Shown here: in pieces, positions 36,045 to 45,046 of the stretch
Position numbering within the stretch: position 1 is the first letter of the stretch
How the letters are laid out: every line of letters starts with the position of its first letter
Assembly: GCA_000318405.1 (NCBI GenBank)
Contig: KB291729.1
Location: 141,131-205,130 of the forward strand
Length of the DNA: 64,000 bases
From: Brevundimonas diminuta 470-4
GTDB taxonomy: Bacteria; Pseudomonadota; Alphaproteobacteria; Caulobacterales; Caulobacteraceae
Direction: 5' to 3'
Made by a program: the position numbers and the translations under genes
Notes under the pieces: model-generated
Told to the model about the DNA's origin: nothing
What the model saw: only the letters and a program-made list of their open reading frames with translations
Database searches by the model: none

Positions 36045-36482
36045 ATGCACGACCTTGTCCTCGCCATCCTGCATCACCTGCTGTTCATGGGTCTGATCGT
36101 CATGCTGGCGTCGGAGCTGGCGCTGCTGCGGACCCCCGAACCGCCGGTGAAAAGGCTGGCGGGGCTGGATGCGGGCTATGGCGCCGCGGCTCTGCTGATC
36201 GTTCTGGTCGGGGTGGGACGAGTGATGGGCGGCAAGGGCTGGGCCTTCTATGAAGCCAACCCCTTCTTCTGGGCCAAGGTCGCGACATTCGCCCTGATCG
36301 GCCTGATCTCGATCCGACCGAGGTTGCTGATCCTGAAATGGCGCAAGGCGGCGAAGAGCGCCCCCGGCTATGTTCCGCCACAGGCCGAACTGACCGCAGC
36401 CCGGCGCGCGATCGGGCTGGAGATTCTGCTGCTGATTCCGCTGCTGGCCTTCGCGGCGGCGATGGCGCGCTGGCCGTTCTAA
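36045..36482 (+). CDS. DUF2214 family membrane protein
   Basis: A 145-residue protein with four predicted membrane helices and DUF2214 features: HHLLFMGLIVMLASELALL near the N-terminus and the GKGWAFYEANPFFWAK loop in the middle. Function unknown. I chose the ATG at 36045 over one at 36000, which would read back into the crcB start. Confidence 0.85.
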   Translation: MHDLVLAILHHLLFMGLIVMLASELALLRTPEPPVKRLAGLDAGYGAAALLIVLVGVGRVMGGKGWAFYEANPFFWAKVATFALIGLISIRPRLLILKWRKAAKSAPGYVPPQAELTAARRAIGLEILLLIPLLAFAAAMARWPF

Positions 36483-36485
36483 GCC

Positions 36486-36980
36486 CTACAGGCGCGGACG
36501 AATGGCGTCCTGCACCCCGCGCGCATCATAGGCTTCCCGGCGATCCGGGCGCTGGCCGCGCCCCATAACGACCTCCAGCGTCGTCGAGGTCGGTTGTGGT
36601 CCGCTGAGGTCGAAGCCGAGGCCCACGCCGACGCCCGAGGTCGACCATCCGCCGTAACGGCCGGAACTGGCGCCCACCGACACGCTGGGACGCACGCCGC
36701 CCGCGCTGTCGGGTCGGCCGTCGATCCAGCGCTGCGTCACCTCAAACCAGTCGTAACCCTGCTCGACCGTCAGCTGGGCGGCGCGGAACAGGGCCATGTC
36801 GGCCACCGGACCGGGCGCGCCCACGCCCTTGTAGGTCACGCGGAAGCGGTCGCGCTCGATCTGTTGTTCGGAATAGCCCTGCCCGTTCGGCCCCATCTGC
36901 CGACCATAGGGCGCCAGGCTGGCGCAGGCGGTCAAGGCCAGGGCCGAGGCGGCGATCGTGACGATGGCAAGGCGTTTCAT
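36486..36980 (-). CDS. CC0125/CC1285-family lipoprotein
   Basis: A 164-residue protein with a type II signal peptide (lipobox LTAC) and the family core YSEQQIERDRFRVTYKGVGA followed by ALFRAAQLTVEQGYDWFEV. The C-terminal half is Gly/Ser-rich with a GVGVGLGFDLSGP strand. This lipoprotein family is characteristic of Caulobacterales; role unknown. The ATG at 36980 gives a standard charged signal start (MKRLAIV). Confidence 0.85.
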   Translation of the reverse strand: MKRLAIVTIAASALALTACASLAPYGRQMGPNGQGYSEQQIERDRFRVTYKGVGAPGPVADMALFRAAQLTVEQGYDWFEVTQRWIDGRPDSAGGVRPSVSVGASSGRYGGWSTSGVGVGLGFDLSGPQPTSTTLEVVMGRGQRPDRREAYDARGVQDAIRPRL

Positions 36981-37058
36981 GCGCGTGTCTCCCACGCCCG
37001 AACAGCGCACGGGCGAGCCGGATTGTTCCGCCCAGAAGCTGAACAGGGGATGAAGCGC

Positions 37059-37784
37059 CTAAAGCCCCGCCGCATGGCGCAGGGCGACGAAATCTTCCGG
37101 CTCCGGCGCCTCGACCGTCACACGCCCGCCATCCGGATGGGGAAAGCTCAGCTTCGCAGCATGAAGCATCAGGCGCGGCGCCGCGCGGCCGGCGAAGGTC
37201 AAAGCGCCGCCATAGCGGACATCGCCGACCAGAGGACGCCCGATGGAGGCCATGTGGACCCGGAGCTGGTGCATCCGCCCCGTCTCCGGCGACAGTTCGA
37301 CCACCGCCCCGTCCTGACTGGAGGCCAGGGTGCGATAGCCGCTGGCGGCGCCCTGCGCGCCCGGCGCATCGAACGCCACGACGCGCATATAGCTTTCGCG
37401 ACCGATCTCTTCGCGACGCAGGGCCGAGGTGATCCGGCCGGACTTGGGCTCCGGCGCGGCCGCGACCAGCGCCAGATAGGTCTTCTGGAACTTGCGCATC
37501 TGCATCGCCTTGCCGAAGAAACCGGCGGCGGGCTTGGTCTTGGCGGCCAGGATGACGCCCGAGGTGTCGCGGTCCAGCCGATGCACCAGCTCCGGCCGCT
37601 TGCCGTTGGATCGGGCGAAGGCCCACAACAGGTCGTCCAGCGTATGCGCCTGAATGCGCCCGCCCTGACTGGACAGGCCCGACGGCTTGTTGAAGGCGAT
37701 CAGATGCGCGTCTTCATGCATCACCCAGGAACGGACGGCGGCGATCTCTTCTTCGGTCAGGGAAACGGGCTGGCGGGTCTTCAC
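37059..37784 (-). CDS. RluA-family pseudouridine synthase
   Basis: A 241-residue protein without an S4 domain. The catalytic Asp is in HRLDRDTSGVILAAK, with GRMHQLRVHMASIGRPLVGD near the C-terminus. Closest in form to RluA/TruC-type enzymes that modify tRNA or rRNA; target unknown. It has a GTG start. Third pseudouridine synthase in 6 kb, but in a separate transcription unit. Confidence 0.9.
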   Translation of the reverse strand: MKTRQPVSLTEEEIAAVRSWVMHEDAHLIAFNKPSGLSSQGGRIQAHTLDDLLWAFARSNGKRPELVHRLDRDTSGVILAAKTKPAAGFFGKAMQMRKFQKTYLALVAAAPEPKSGRITSALRREEIGRESYMRVVAFDAPGAQGAASGYRTLASSQDGAVVELSPETGRMHQLRVHMASIGRPLVGDVRYGGALTFAGRAAPRLMLHAAKLSFPHPDGGRVTVEAPEPEDFVALRHAAGL

Positions 37785-37844
37785 CCGCCGAGCCTTTAGC
37801 CGAGCAGACGGCGCTTCGCCATGCCTCTCAGGAGATCAGGCCCC

Positions 37845-38285
37845 TCAGCGGATCAGGCCCTTGCGGCGCGCCCAGTGGGCATAGGCGATCTGGATGACGA
37901 AGACGGCGGCGACCGCCACGACAGAGGCCAGGCCCGCAGCGCCCAGCACCTCGCGCCCATTGCTCAGCGCCAGCACATAGACCGAGTGCGCCAGCATGGC
38001 GATCAGGCCAGCGACAAAGGCGTTGAAGGCCAGCTTGCGCCGCAGCAACAGCATCAGAGCGCCTAGCAGGCCGCACCATACCGCCACGCCGAACGCCACA
38101 TCCGTCCACATCGGCGCCGAGCGCAGATAGAAGACCTGCTCCATCGTCAGAGCGCTCCAATAGGCCTGCGCCCCGGTCACTTTCTGGTACCATTGCCAGA
38201 CGCCGAAACCGTTCCAGAGCACCGAGGCCACGGCGATGGCCCACAGATGCCACGGCGCCGTCGAGCGCTTCGCAATATCGACCAT
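37845..38285 (-). CDS. small four-helix membrane protein, paralogue A
   Basis: A 146-residue protein with four predicted membrane helices. It opens MVDIAKRSTAPWHLWAIAVA followed by LWNGFGVWQW, a pattern I recall from a widespread alphaproteobacterial family often mislabelled 'sugar transporter'. The protein encoded at 38362 is the same length and aligns end to end (PWHVW, LWNALFVWQW, WTD, GLLGA, LLRR). Of two adjacent ATGs the second matches the paralogue start. Function unknown. Confidence 0.75.
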   Translation of the reverse strand: MVDIAKRSTAPWHLWAIAVASVLWNGFGVWQWYQKVTGAQAYWSALTMEQVFYLRSAPMWTDVAFGVAVWCGLLGALMLLLRRKLAFNAFVAGLIAMLAHSVYVLALSNGREVLGAAGLASVVAVAAVFVIQIAYAHWARRKGLIR

Positions 38286-38361
38286 CATTCTTCCCCCTAG
38301 GACCTTGAGCGCGAAAAACTACGCCGAAATAGGTCGTCGCAACAAGGGCTTCGGCCTCTTC

Positions 38362-38802
38362 CTAAACGATCACGCCGCGCCGGCTCATCCAGGCGCAATA
38401 GACGGTCTGGGCGATCAGGACGCCAATCAGGATCAGGCCTAACGCCACGCCGACCGGCCCCATGATCTCGCGCCCATGACTCATGAAGTGGACGGAGGCC
38501 GTGTCGGCCAGCATGGCGATCAGCGCCACGGCGAACGCCATCGTCGCCTGTCGCCGTCGCAACAGAAGCAGCGCCGCCCCCAGCAGCCCACCCCAAAAGG
38601 CGACCCCGACCGCGATATCGGTCCATAGAGGCACGGTGCGCAGATAGGCGGCCTCGGCCGGGCTCATGCCGGCCCAATAAGCCGGGTCGCCCGTCACCTG
38701 CAGCATCCACTGCCAGACGAAAAGCGCATTCCACAGGAAGGACAGCACGCCGATAAGCCACACATGCCAGGGCGTCGAAATACGTCGCACAATCTCGACC
38801 AT
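38362..38802 (-). CDS. small four-helix membrane protein, paralogue B
   Basis: A 146-residue tandem paralogue of the gene just downstream. Shared blocks are STPWHVWLIGVLSFLWNA, QVTGDPAYW, YLRTVPLWTDIAVGVAFWGGLLGA and the C-terminal CAWMSRRG. The ATG at 38802 is preferred to one 84 bases upstream, which adds a Cys-rich soluble tail absent from the paralogue. The 76-bp gap between the two genes suggests one transcript. Confidence 0.75.
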   Translation of the reverse strand: MVEIVRRISTPWHVWLIGVLSFLWNALFVWQWMLQVTGDPAYWAGMSPAEAAYLRTVPLWTDIAVGVAFWGGLLGAALLLLRRRQATMAFAVALIAMLADTASVHFMSHGREIMGPVGVALGLILIGVLIAQTVYCAWMSRRGVIV

Positions 38803-38905
38803 GGTCGCCTCCGCAGTTGGGAGGTTCAGCTTACGCTTCTCAGACACGCACAACAATGAACACTGTTCACCGACCGACAAGAGCATCGCGCGGGTGGTAG
38901 ACGCG

Positions 38906-40216
38906 TTATGCCTTGTCCGCCTGCATCCGAGCCCGCATCGCCGCCCAGCGCTCCAGGCGCGCCTTGACCTTCTCTTCGTGGCCCTCGCCCTTGGGCTTGT
39001 AGAAGGTGCGGCGCTCCATCTCGTCGGGGAAGAAGTCGGCGCCCGAGAAGCCCTCGGGCGTGTCGGGGTCGTATTGGTAGCCCTTGCCGTAGCCCAGCGA
39101 CTTCATCAGCCTGGTCGGAGCGTTGCGGATATGGGCGGGCGGCATCAGGGAGCCGGTCTCGTGGGCGGCGCGCTTGGCCGCCTTGAAGGCTTCATAGACG
39201 CCGACCGACTTCGGCGCGGTCGCCAAGTGGACGACCGCCTGAGCCAGAGCCAGTTCGCCCTCAGGACTACCGAGGAAGTCGTAGGTGTCCTTGGCCGCAT
39301 TGGCCACCAGGATGGACAGGGGGTCGGCCTGGCCGATGTCCTCGACCGCCATGCGTACGATGCGGCGGGCCAGATACAGGGGGTCCTCGCCCCCGTTCAG
39401 CATCCGCGCCAGCCAGTAGAGCGCCGCGTCAGGGTCCGATCCGCGCACCGACTTATGCAGGGCGGAGATGAGGTTGTAGTGTTCCTCGCGCGACTTGTCA
39501 TAGGCGGGGGCGCGTTTCTGCAGCACGACCGCCAGGGCCTGCACGTCCAGCGGCTCGACGTCCGTCAGGTCGAACAGCACCTCGGACATGGTCAGCAGAT
39601 AGCGGCCGTCGCCGTCCGCCAGCGCCAGCATGGCCTGCCGCGCCTCTGGCGTCAGCGGCAGGGACTTGCCCATCAGAGCCTCGGCCCGGTCCAGCAGCAG
39701 ATCCAGCGAGGCGTCGTCCAGCCGCTTCAACACATAGACCTGGCTGCGCGACAGCAGGGCCCCGTTCAGCTCGAAGCTGGGGTTTTCGGTCGTGGCGCCG
39801 ACCAGGGTGACGATCCCCTCCTCCACGAAGGGCAGGAAACCGTCCTGCTGGGCGCGGTTGAAGCGGTGGATCTCGTCGACGAAGAGCAGGGTCTGCTGAC
39901 CCGCCGCCCGGCGCATCCGCGCGGCCTCGAACGCCTTCTTCAGGTCGGCGACGCCCGAGAAGACAGCGCTGATCGACTGGTATTCATAGCCGGCCGCCTT
40001 CGCCAACAGGCGGGCGATCGTCGTCTTGCCCGTGCCCGGCGGACCCCACAGGATCATGGAGCCGAGGCGTCCGGCCTCGATCATGCGGCGGATCGGCCCG
40101 CCCTCGCCCAGCAGGTGGTCCTGGCCCACCACCTGGTCCAGCGCCTGCGGGCGCAGACGGTCGGCCAGAGGCGCGTCGGGAGGATGGATGCCGGAGGCTT
40201 CGAACAAATCAGTCAT
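38906..40216 (-). CDS. rarA: replication-associated recombination protein A (AAA+ ATPase)
   Basis: A 436-residue MgsA/RarA/WRNIP1-family protein. It has Walker [15 protein letters not shown], Walker [11 protein letters not shown], sensor 1 [10 protein letters not shown] and the C-terminal tetramerisation region with [19 protein letters not shown]. It acts at stalled replication forks. The ATG at 40216 gives the standard MTDLFEAS start; upstream in-frame codons encode a spurious hydrophobic leader. Confidence 0.94.
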   Translation of the reverse strand: MTDLFEASGIHPPDAPLADRLRPQALDQVVGQDHLLGEGGPIRRMIEAGRLGSMILWGPPGTGKTTIARLLAKAAGYEYQSISAVFSGVADLKKAFEAARMRRAAGQQTLLFVDEIHRFNRAQQDGFLPFVEEGIVTLVGATTENPSFELNGALLSRSQVYVLKRLDDASLDLLLDRAEALMGKSLPLTPEARQAMLALADGDGRYLLTMSEVLFDLTDVEPLDVQALAVVLQKRAPAYDKSREEHYNLISALHKSVRGSDPDAALYWLARMLNGGEDPLYLARRIVRMAVEDIGQADPLSILVANAAKDTYDFLGSPEGELALAQAVVHLATAPKSVGVYEAFKAAKRAAHETGSLMPPAHIRNAPTRLMKSLGYGKGYQYDPDTPEGFSGADFFPDEMERRTFYKPKGEGHEEKVKARLERWAAMRARMQADKA

Positions 40217-40283
40217 GGAACGCTCTAGATAGGCGTTCGTTCGGGCGACTGCACCCGCTACAACGCCTCCAAGGAGGAATCGC

Positions 40284-40703
40284 ATGACAGAACCCAAGCC
40301 CGATCAGGGACCGCGCGGCGGGGTGACGCCCCATCTGACCATCCCCTCACGCGGGGCCGCCGCAGCGATCGAATTCTACGCCCGCGCCTTCGGGGCCGAG
40401 GAAGTCATGCGGATGCCCGCCGAGGACGGCGAGCGCCTGATGCACGCCCATCTGCGCATCAATGGCGGCAGCCTGATGCTGGCCGACGAATTCCCCGAAT
40501 GGACCGGCGAGGCCGATGTAAAGCCGGTCGGGGTCTGTCTGCATCTTCAGGTCGACGACGCCGACGAATGGTGGGGCCGCGCCCTGGTCAACGGCGCGAT
40601 TCCGGTCATGCCGCTGGAGGACCAGTTCTGGGGCGACCGATACGGCCAGGTGCGCGATCCATTCGGCCATCTGTGGAGCATCGGCGGGCCGCAGAAGGGG
40701 TAA
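40284..40703 (+). CDS. VOC family protein (PhnB/glyoxalase-like)
   Basis: A 139-residue two-module VOC protein with TPHLTIPSRGAAAAIEFYARAFGAEEVMRM at the start and GDRYGQVRDPFGHLWSIG at the end. The PhnB-like group often lacks some metal ligands and has no assigned reaction. It is divergent from rarA and followed by a REPIN-like repeat. Confidence 0.9.
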   Translation: MTEPKPDQGPRGGVTPHLTIPSRGAAAAIEFYARAFGAEEVMRMPAEDGERLMHAHLRINGGSLMLADEFPEWTGEADVKPVGVCLHLQVDDADEWWGRALVNGAIPVMPLEDQFWGDRYGQVRDPFGHLWSIGGPQKG

Positions 40704-40705
40704 GC

Positions 40706-40834
40706 TTCTCCTCCCCATTTCATGGGGAGATGGATTGGCGGCGCAGCCGACGAGACGGAGGGGCGTCTTCGTTAGGCCGTTGTAAGGCCCCTCCACCGCT
40801 AGGCGGTCCCCCTCCCCACTACGTGGGGAGGAAA
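40706..40834. repeat. REPIN-like repeat, copy A
   Basis: Two hairpin units face each other. Unit 1 begins CTCCTCCCCATTTCATGGGG and continues GGCGGCGCAGCCGACGAG...GGAGGGGC. Unit 2 is its inverted relative, GGCCCCTCCACCGC...CCCCACTACGTGGGGAGG. About 30 unrelated bases separate them. The same 129-base layout occurs in the opposite orientation at 46809. It fills the whole gap between the VOC gene and the convergent htrA-like gene. Confidence 0.85.
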
Positions 40835-40844
40835 ACTCGGAGCG

Positions 40845-42233
40845 TTACGGCAGGCGCCCTGTCAGACGGCGGCCGTTGCGGACAATGGTCAGCTCTGAGC
40901 CGCGCTGAGCCCGGCCCAGGGCGGCGACCGTGGTGACGGCGCGACCGTCGATCTGCACCACCAGGTCGTTGGGACGCAGGCCGATGCGCGCCGGGACGCT
41001 GTTGCGCTGCAAGCCCGTCACCACCACGCCGCTGGTGAAGGGATCGCCGCCCAGACGGTCGGCCAACGCCGGATTCAGCGCCACGCCCTGAAGTCCGGCC
41101 AGCGCCCCCTGCCCCACGACCGTCCCCTGTCCCGGATCCGCATCGCCCGGCAGGGTCGAGACGCGAGCGGTCAGCGTCTGGCTCCGCCCGTCGCGCAGCA
41201 CCGTCACGGCGACGGAGGCGTTCGGCGACTTGGTGCCGATGCGGAAGTTCAGGCCGCCCTGATCATTGACTTCGGCCCCGTCGATGGCGGTGATCACGTC
41301 GCCCTGCTGGATGCCGGCGCGCGCGCCGGGACCGCCAGCATAGACATCTGTGACCATCAGCCCCTGCGGTCGCTCAAGGCCCAGGCTGCGGGCGATGTCA
41401 GCGCTGACCGTATCGCCCTTGACCCCCAGCCAGGCGCGCTCGACCGCCTTGGCGCCGCCCACGGCCGAATCCACCACCCGCTTGACCATGGCCGCAGGCA
41501 CGGCGAAGCCGACGCCGCTGGACGAGCCCGTGCGCGAGAAGATGGCCGTATTGATGCCGATCAGGTCGCCGTCCATGTCGACCAGGGCGCCGCCCGAGTT
41601 GCCTGGATTGATCGGCGCGTCGGTCTGGATGAAGGAGCCGGAATCGCTGATGCCCGTCTCGGTGCGGTTCAGGGCCGAGATGATGCCGTTGGTCACCGTC
41701 TGGCCGACGCCGAACGGGTTGCCGATGGCCAGCACCAGATCGCCGACCTGCTGCTGCTCCTGATCGTCGATGCGCAGGACCGGCAGGTCGCCGTCCAGAT
41801 TCTCGAGTTGCAGCACGGCGATGTCGGAACGCTCGTCCGCCAGCAGCACCTTGGCCGGATATTCGCGCCGGTCGTTCAGGGTGACGCGGATCTCCTGCAT
41901 GTTCTGGATGACGTGATTGTTGGTCACGACGATCCCGTCCGGACGCACGATCACGCCCGAACCGATGGAGCCGGTCACGCGCGACTGCGGCCCGCCCCCG
42001 AACAGTTCAAAGAAGGGATCGCGCACGCGCTGGATGCCGCGCGCCGAGATATTCACCACGGCGGGGGCGGCCTCGCGCACCACGGGGGCGAAGCTGGTCT
42101 TCAGCGCGCCGGCGTCGCGCGGGGCGACGCGGGGCTGTTCGGCGAAGACGCCTTCCTGCGCCTTGGTGGGCTGCGGCTGGCCGCAGGCGGACAGGATCAG
42201 GGCGGCGGCGATGGCCAGTCTGGAAGTCTTCAT
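40845..42233 (-). CDS. lipid-anchored HtrA/DegP-type serine protease
   Basis: A protein of about 462 residues. The N-terminus has a lipobox LSAC (AALILSACGQ) instead of a cleavable type I signal. The trypsin-like domain carries His in TNNHVI, Asp in RSDIAVL and Ser in NPGNSGGAL. A full PDZ domain (GARAGIQQGDVITAIDGAEV) follows and a second PDZ sits at the C-terminus (ARIGLRPNDLVVQIDG). It should degrade or refold envelope proteins. The ATG at 42233 is chosen because it starts right at the lipoprotein signal; ATGs at 42272 and 42299 are alternatives. Confidence 0.92.
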   Translation of the reverse strand: MKTSRLAIAAALILSACGQPQPTKAQEGVFAEQPRVAPRDAGALKTSFAPVVREAAPAVVNISARGIQRVRDPFFELFGGGPQSRVTGSIGSGVIVRPDGIVVTNNHVIQNMQEIRVTLNDRREYPAKVLLADERSDIAVLQLENLDGDLPVLRIDDQEQQQVGDLVLAIGNPFGVGQTVTNGIISALNRTETGISDSGSFIQTDAPINPGNSGGALVDMDGDLIGINTAIFSRTGSSSGVGFAVPAAMVKRVVDSAVGGAKAVERAWLGVKGDTVSADIARSLGLERPQGLMVTDVYAGGPGARAGIQQGDVITAIDGAEVNDQGGLNFRIGTKSPNASVAVTVLRDGRSQTLTARVSTLPGDADPGQGTVVGQGALAGLQGVALNPALADRLGGDPFTSGVVVTGLQRNSVPARIGLRPNDLVVQIDGRAVTTVAALGRAQRGSELTIVRNGRRLTGRLP

Positions 42234-42330
42234 CTCGTCCCGGTTCTTATCAAGCTTGGGCGTTGCGTCCATTCCGCCTCGGCTTTTCGACAGGATCAAG
42301 GCCGTCTTTCGATTCGGGGCGCGGCGGCGA

Positions 42331-43635
42331 TCAAACGGACGTGACCTCGTCCCGTTCCGCCCGGCGCGCGGTCAGGAAGCCGATCAACGCTCCGAACGCC
42401 AGCACCACGGAGGCCAGATAGAAGGCCAGCCCCGGCTCGGACAGCATCGCGTCGGCCGCGGCGGACACCGCAGGCAGCCCCCGATCCGACAACCAGACCG
42501 CCGCCCGTCCGCCGCCCTCGCCCACGGACACCGAATAGATCCAGCCAAAGAACAGGGGCGAGGCCACCCCGGCGATGGAGGCCACGCTCATGTTCGCGCC
42601 CTGCAGCTGGCCCTGCTCGCTCTCGCCGACGCGACGGGTCATCAAGGACTGAAGCGTCGGCATGGCAAGACCCCACAAGGCGTTGGGGAACATGGCGATG
42701 ATGAAGGCGACGCCCGTCGGCGCCCACCCCATCAGGGCGATGCCGACCGCCCCGCCGCACAGGCCGAAGATCATGGTCGCACGGTCGCCGAACCGCTTGG
42801 ACGCCGGACCGACCAACACGCCCTGAACAATCATGTCCAGCACTCCGACCATGGCCAGCAGGGCCCCGACCTGCCACGGCCCCCAGTCGTAACGCAGCCC
42901 GGCGTAAAGGACGAAGACCGCCGAAAACACGTGGTGGGCGAAGTAGAGCAGGAAGTTCACGACTGCGAGGCCCGCCAGCTCCGCGTGGCGCTTCAGCAGG
43001 ATCATGGCGCCGATCGGATTGGCGCGACGCCAGCTGAAAGGCATTCGTTTCTCGGGCGGCAGGCTCTCCGGCAGGATGAACAGGCCGTACAGGAAGGCCA
43101 GGCCCGACAGGGCCCCCGCCACCCAGAAGGGCACGCGCGGTCCGAACTCGCCCAGGAAACCGCCCAGCACCGGCCCCAGCACGAATCCGCCCGAGAAGGC
43201 CGCGCCGATCAGCCCATAGGCGCGGGCGCGTTTTTCCGGCTCGGTGATGTCGGCCATATAGGCGTAGATGGTGGTGAAGCTGGACGAGGTGACGCCCGCC
43301 ACCAGTCGCCCGACCGCCAGCCACCACAGGTTCGGCGCCAGCGCCATCAGGACATAGTCCGCGGCCAGACCGGCGCAGCTGATCAGGATGACCGGACGGC
43401 GCCCGTACTGGTCCGACAGCGAGCCGATCACCGGCGAGGCCAGGAACTGCATCCCCGCCCACAGGGCCACGAACACCCCGTTCAGCAGGCCCGCCCGCGC
43501 GTTCGACCCGACGAACTCCTCGATCAGATGCGGCAGGACCGGAATGACGATCCCCATCGCCACAATATCCAGCACCGCCGTCACAAGGATGAAGGCGATC
43601 GCCGCACGGCGGACCTTGGGGATATGCAGGGACAT
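42331..43635 (-). CDS. MFS transporter, TetA/TCR-like
   Basis: A 434-residue major facilitator protein with 12 predicted helices. Motif A is GSLSDQYGRRPVIL in loop 2-3, and the antiporter motif C region is GAAFSGGFVLGPVLGG. It resembles TetA-type drug/H+ antiporters in layout, but such chromosomal homologues usually do not confer tetracycline resistance. Monocistronic. Confidence 0.88.
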   Translation of the reverse strand: MSLHIPKVRRAAIAFILVTAVLDIVAMGIVIPVLPHLIEEFVGSNARAGLLNGVFVALWAGMQFLASPVIGSLSDQYGRRPVILISCAGLAADYVLMALAPNLWWLAVGRLVAGVTSSSFTTIYAYMADITEPEKRARAYGLIGAAFSGGFVLGPVLGGFLGEFGPRVPFWVAGALSGLAFLYGLFILPESLPPEKRMPFSWRRANPIGAMILLKRHAELAGLAVVNFLLYFAHHVFSAVFVLYAGLRYDWGPWQVGALLAMVGVLDMIVQGVLVGPASKRFGDRATMIFGLCGGAVGIALMGWAPTGVAFIIAMFPNALWGLAMPTLQSLMTRRVGESEQGQLQGANMSVASIAGVASPLFFGWIYSVSVGEGGGRAAVWLSDRGLPAVSAAADAMLSEPGLAFYLASVVLAFGALIGFLTARRAERDEVTSV

Positions 43636-43704
43636 GGATGCTCGCGGAGGTGGAGCGCCGTTCTACTCCGCCGCCCTTTTCCAGCCCATACCTCGAACGG
43701 TCGC

Positions 43705-44940
43705 TCAGTGCTGCGTGACGGGCAGCGTGTCGTTCGGGTCACCGTCGCCACGCGGCGCCGTGACGCCCAGCAGGCGGGCCAGGAAGGGCTGGACGTCGAC
43801 GCTGTCCAGGTTCTGCAGCCGCCGCCCTGCAATCACGCCAGGCCCGTGGGCGATGAAGATCGCCTGCATCTCGGGCGCAGCGTTGTCATAGCCGTGGGCG
43901 CCGCCTGGCTTGGTCACCGGCCGCGCCTTCGTCGCCAGCAGCCAGCCGGGCTCGGACGCGCACACGATGGCCGAGACGCGCGGGTTCGAGCCCAGCGCCA
44001 GTCGCGCCGGGATCTCGCTCTTGCGCCAGCAGTCCAGGTGAGGGCGCGACCCCAGCAGCGCCTGCTCCACCTCGGCCTCGCGCCCCGCGACGGGGTTCAG
44101 GAAAGCGACCGCGCCCGAATAGACGATCTGCACCGCCTCGGGGTCGATGAGGTCGTCCAGCACGGTGACGCGGTCGGGCGAGGTCGCCGCCATGCCGTGG
44201 TCCGACACCACGACCAGCACGGTGTTGTCATAAAGACCCCGGGCCTTCAGCCCTTCCACCAGACGCCCGATTGAGGCGTCGACCGACCGCATCGCTTCCA
44301 GCGTCTGCGGCGCATCCGGGCCGTGGTTGTGCCCCATGGTGTCGACGATATCGAAATAGAGGGTGGTCAGGGCCGGGCGCTGGGCGGCGGGCAGGTCCAT
44401 CCAGGCCAGCACCTGATCGACGCGGACGTCGCCCGGCATCGACTGATCGAAGGGCTTCCAATAGGTGGGACGCACGCCGCGAATGTCGGCCTCGGACCCC
44501 GGCCAGAACATGGTGGCGGTCTTCACGCCCTGCCGCTCTGCCGACACCCAGATCGGCTCGCCCTGGTCCCACCAGCGACGATCGGTGACCGCCTGCTTGT
44601 TGCCAAGCGAGAAGCGGCCCAGTTCGGCGTCGACCATATTGTTGCCGACGATGCCGTGGTGATCGGGATGCAGGCCGGTGACGAGCGTGTAGTGATTGGG
44701 GAAGGTCACGCTGGGGAAGGACGGCTTCATCGGCCCCGACGCCCCCTCGGCCGCCAGCTGCGCCAGCACCGGCGTCGCCCCGCGCTCCAGATAGTCCGCG
44801 CGGAAGCCGTCGATGGAGATCAGGATGACGTTCGGCGCCTGGGCCGTCTCGACCGGCGGCGGGGGCGGCGTGGTGGCGCAGGCGGCGACGGCCAGCGTCA
44901 GGACGGCGGCGCGCGCCAGGCCGAACAGACGATCAAACAT
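43705..44940 (-). CDS. nucleotide pyrophosphatase/phosphodiesterase (ENPP-like) lipoprotein
   Basis: A 411-residue alkaline-phosphatase-superfamily enzyme with a lipobox (VAAC) signal. It has the metal-site NVILISIDGFRADYL, the nucleophile Thr in FPSVTFPNHYTLVTG, the metal motif SDHGM and the C-terminal AHGYDN. ENPP enzymes hydrolyse phosphodiester or pyrophosphate bonds of nucleotides outside the cytoplasm. It would be anchored facing the periplasm. Confidence 0.9.
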   Translation of the reverse strand: MFDRLFGLARAAVLTLAVAACATTPPPPPVETAQAPNVILISIDGFRADYLERGATPVLAQLAAEGASGPMKPSFPSVTFPNHYTLVTGLHPDHHGIVGNNMVDAELGRFSLGNKQAVTDRRWWDQGEPIWVSAERQGVKTATMFWPGSEADIRGVRPTYWKPFDQSMPGDVRVDQVLAWMDLPAAQRPALTTLYFDIVDTMGHNHGPDAPQTLEAMRSVDASIGRLVEGLKARGLYDNTVLVVVSDHGMAATSPDRVTVLDDLIDPEAVQIVYSGAVAFLNPVAGREAEVEQALLGSRPHLDCWRKSEIPARLALGSNPRVSAIVCASEPGWLLATKARPVTKPGGAHGYDNAAPEMQAIFIAHGPGVIAGRRLQNLDSVDVQPFLARLLGVTAPRGDGDPNDTLPVTQH

Positions 44941-45046
44941 GAGGAACTCCCGGAAAACCGACTTTTTCGCGATATTGCCTAAGCTTAATCCGCGACAGAC
45001 AGAAGACGGCTTGCCGGTTTTTCAACTCCGGGCCACGCTCGCGTTC

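Noticed and set aside
40217-40297. Hydrophobic leader in front of RarA
   Set aside because: RarA is cytoplasmic; the ATG at 40216 gives the standard start and the leader is upstream intergenic sequence.
42331-43635. Tetracycline-resistance gene
   Set aside because: Only general MFS/TetA layout is seen; chromosomal relatives commonly do not confer resistance and there is no adjacent tetR.
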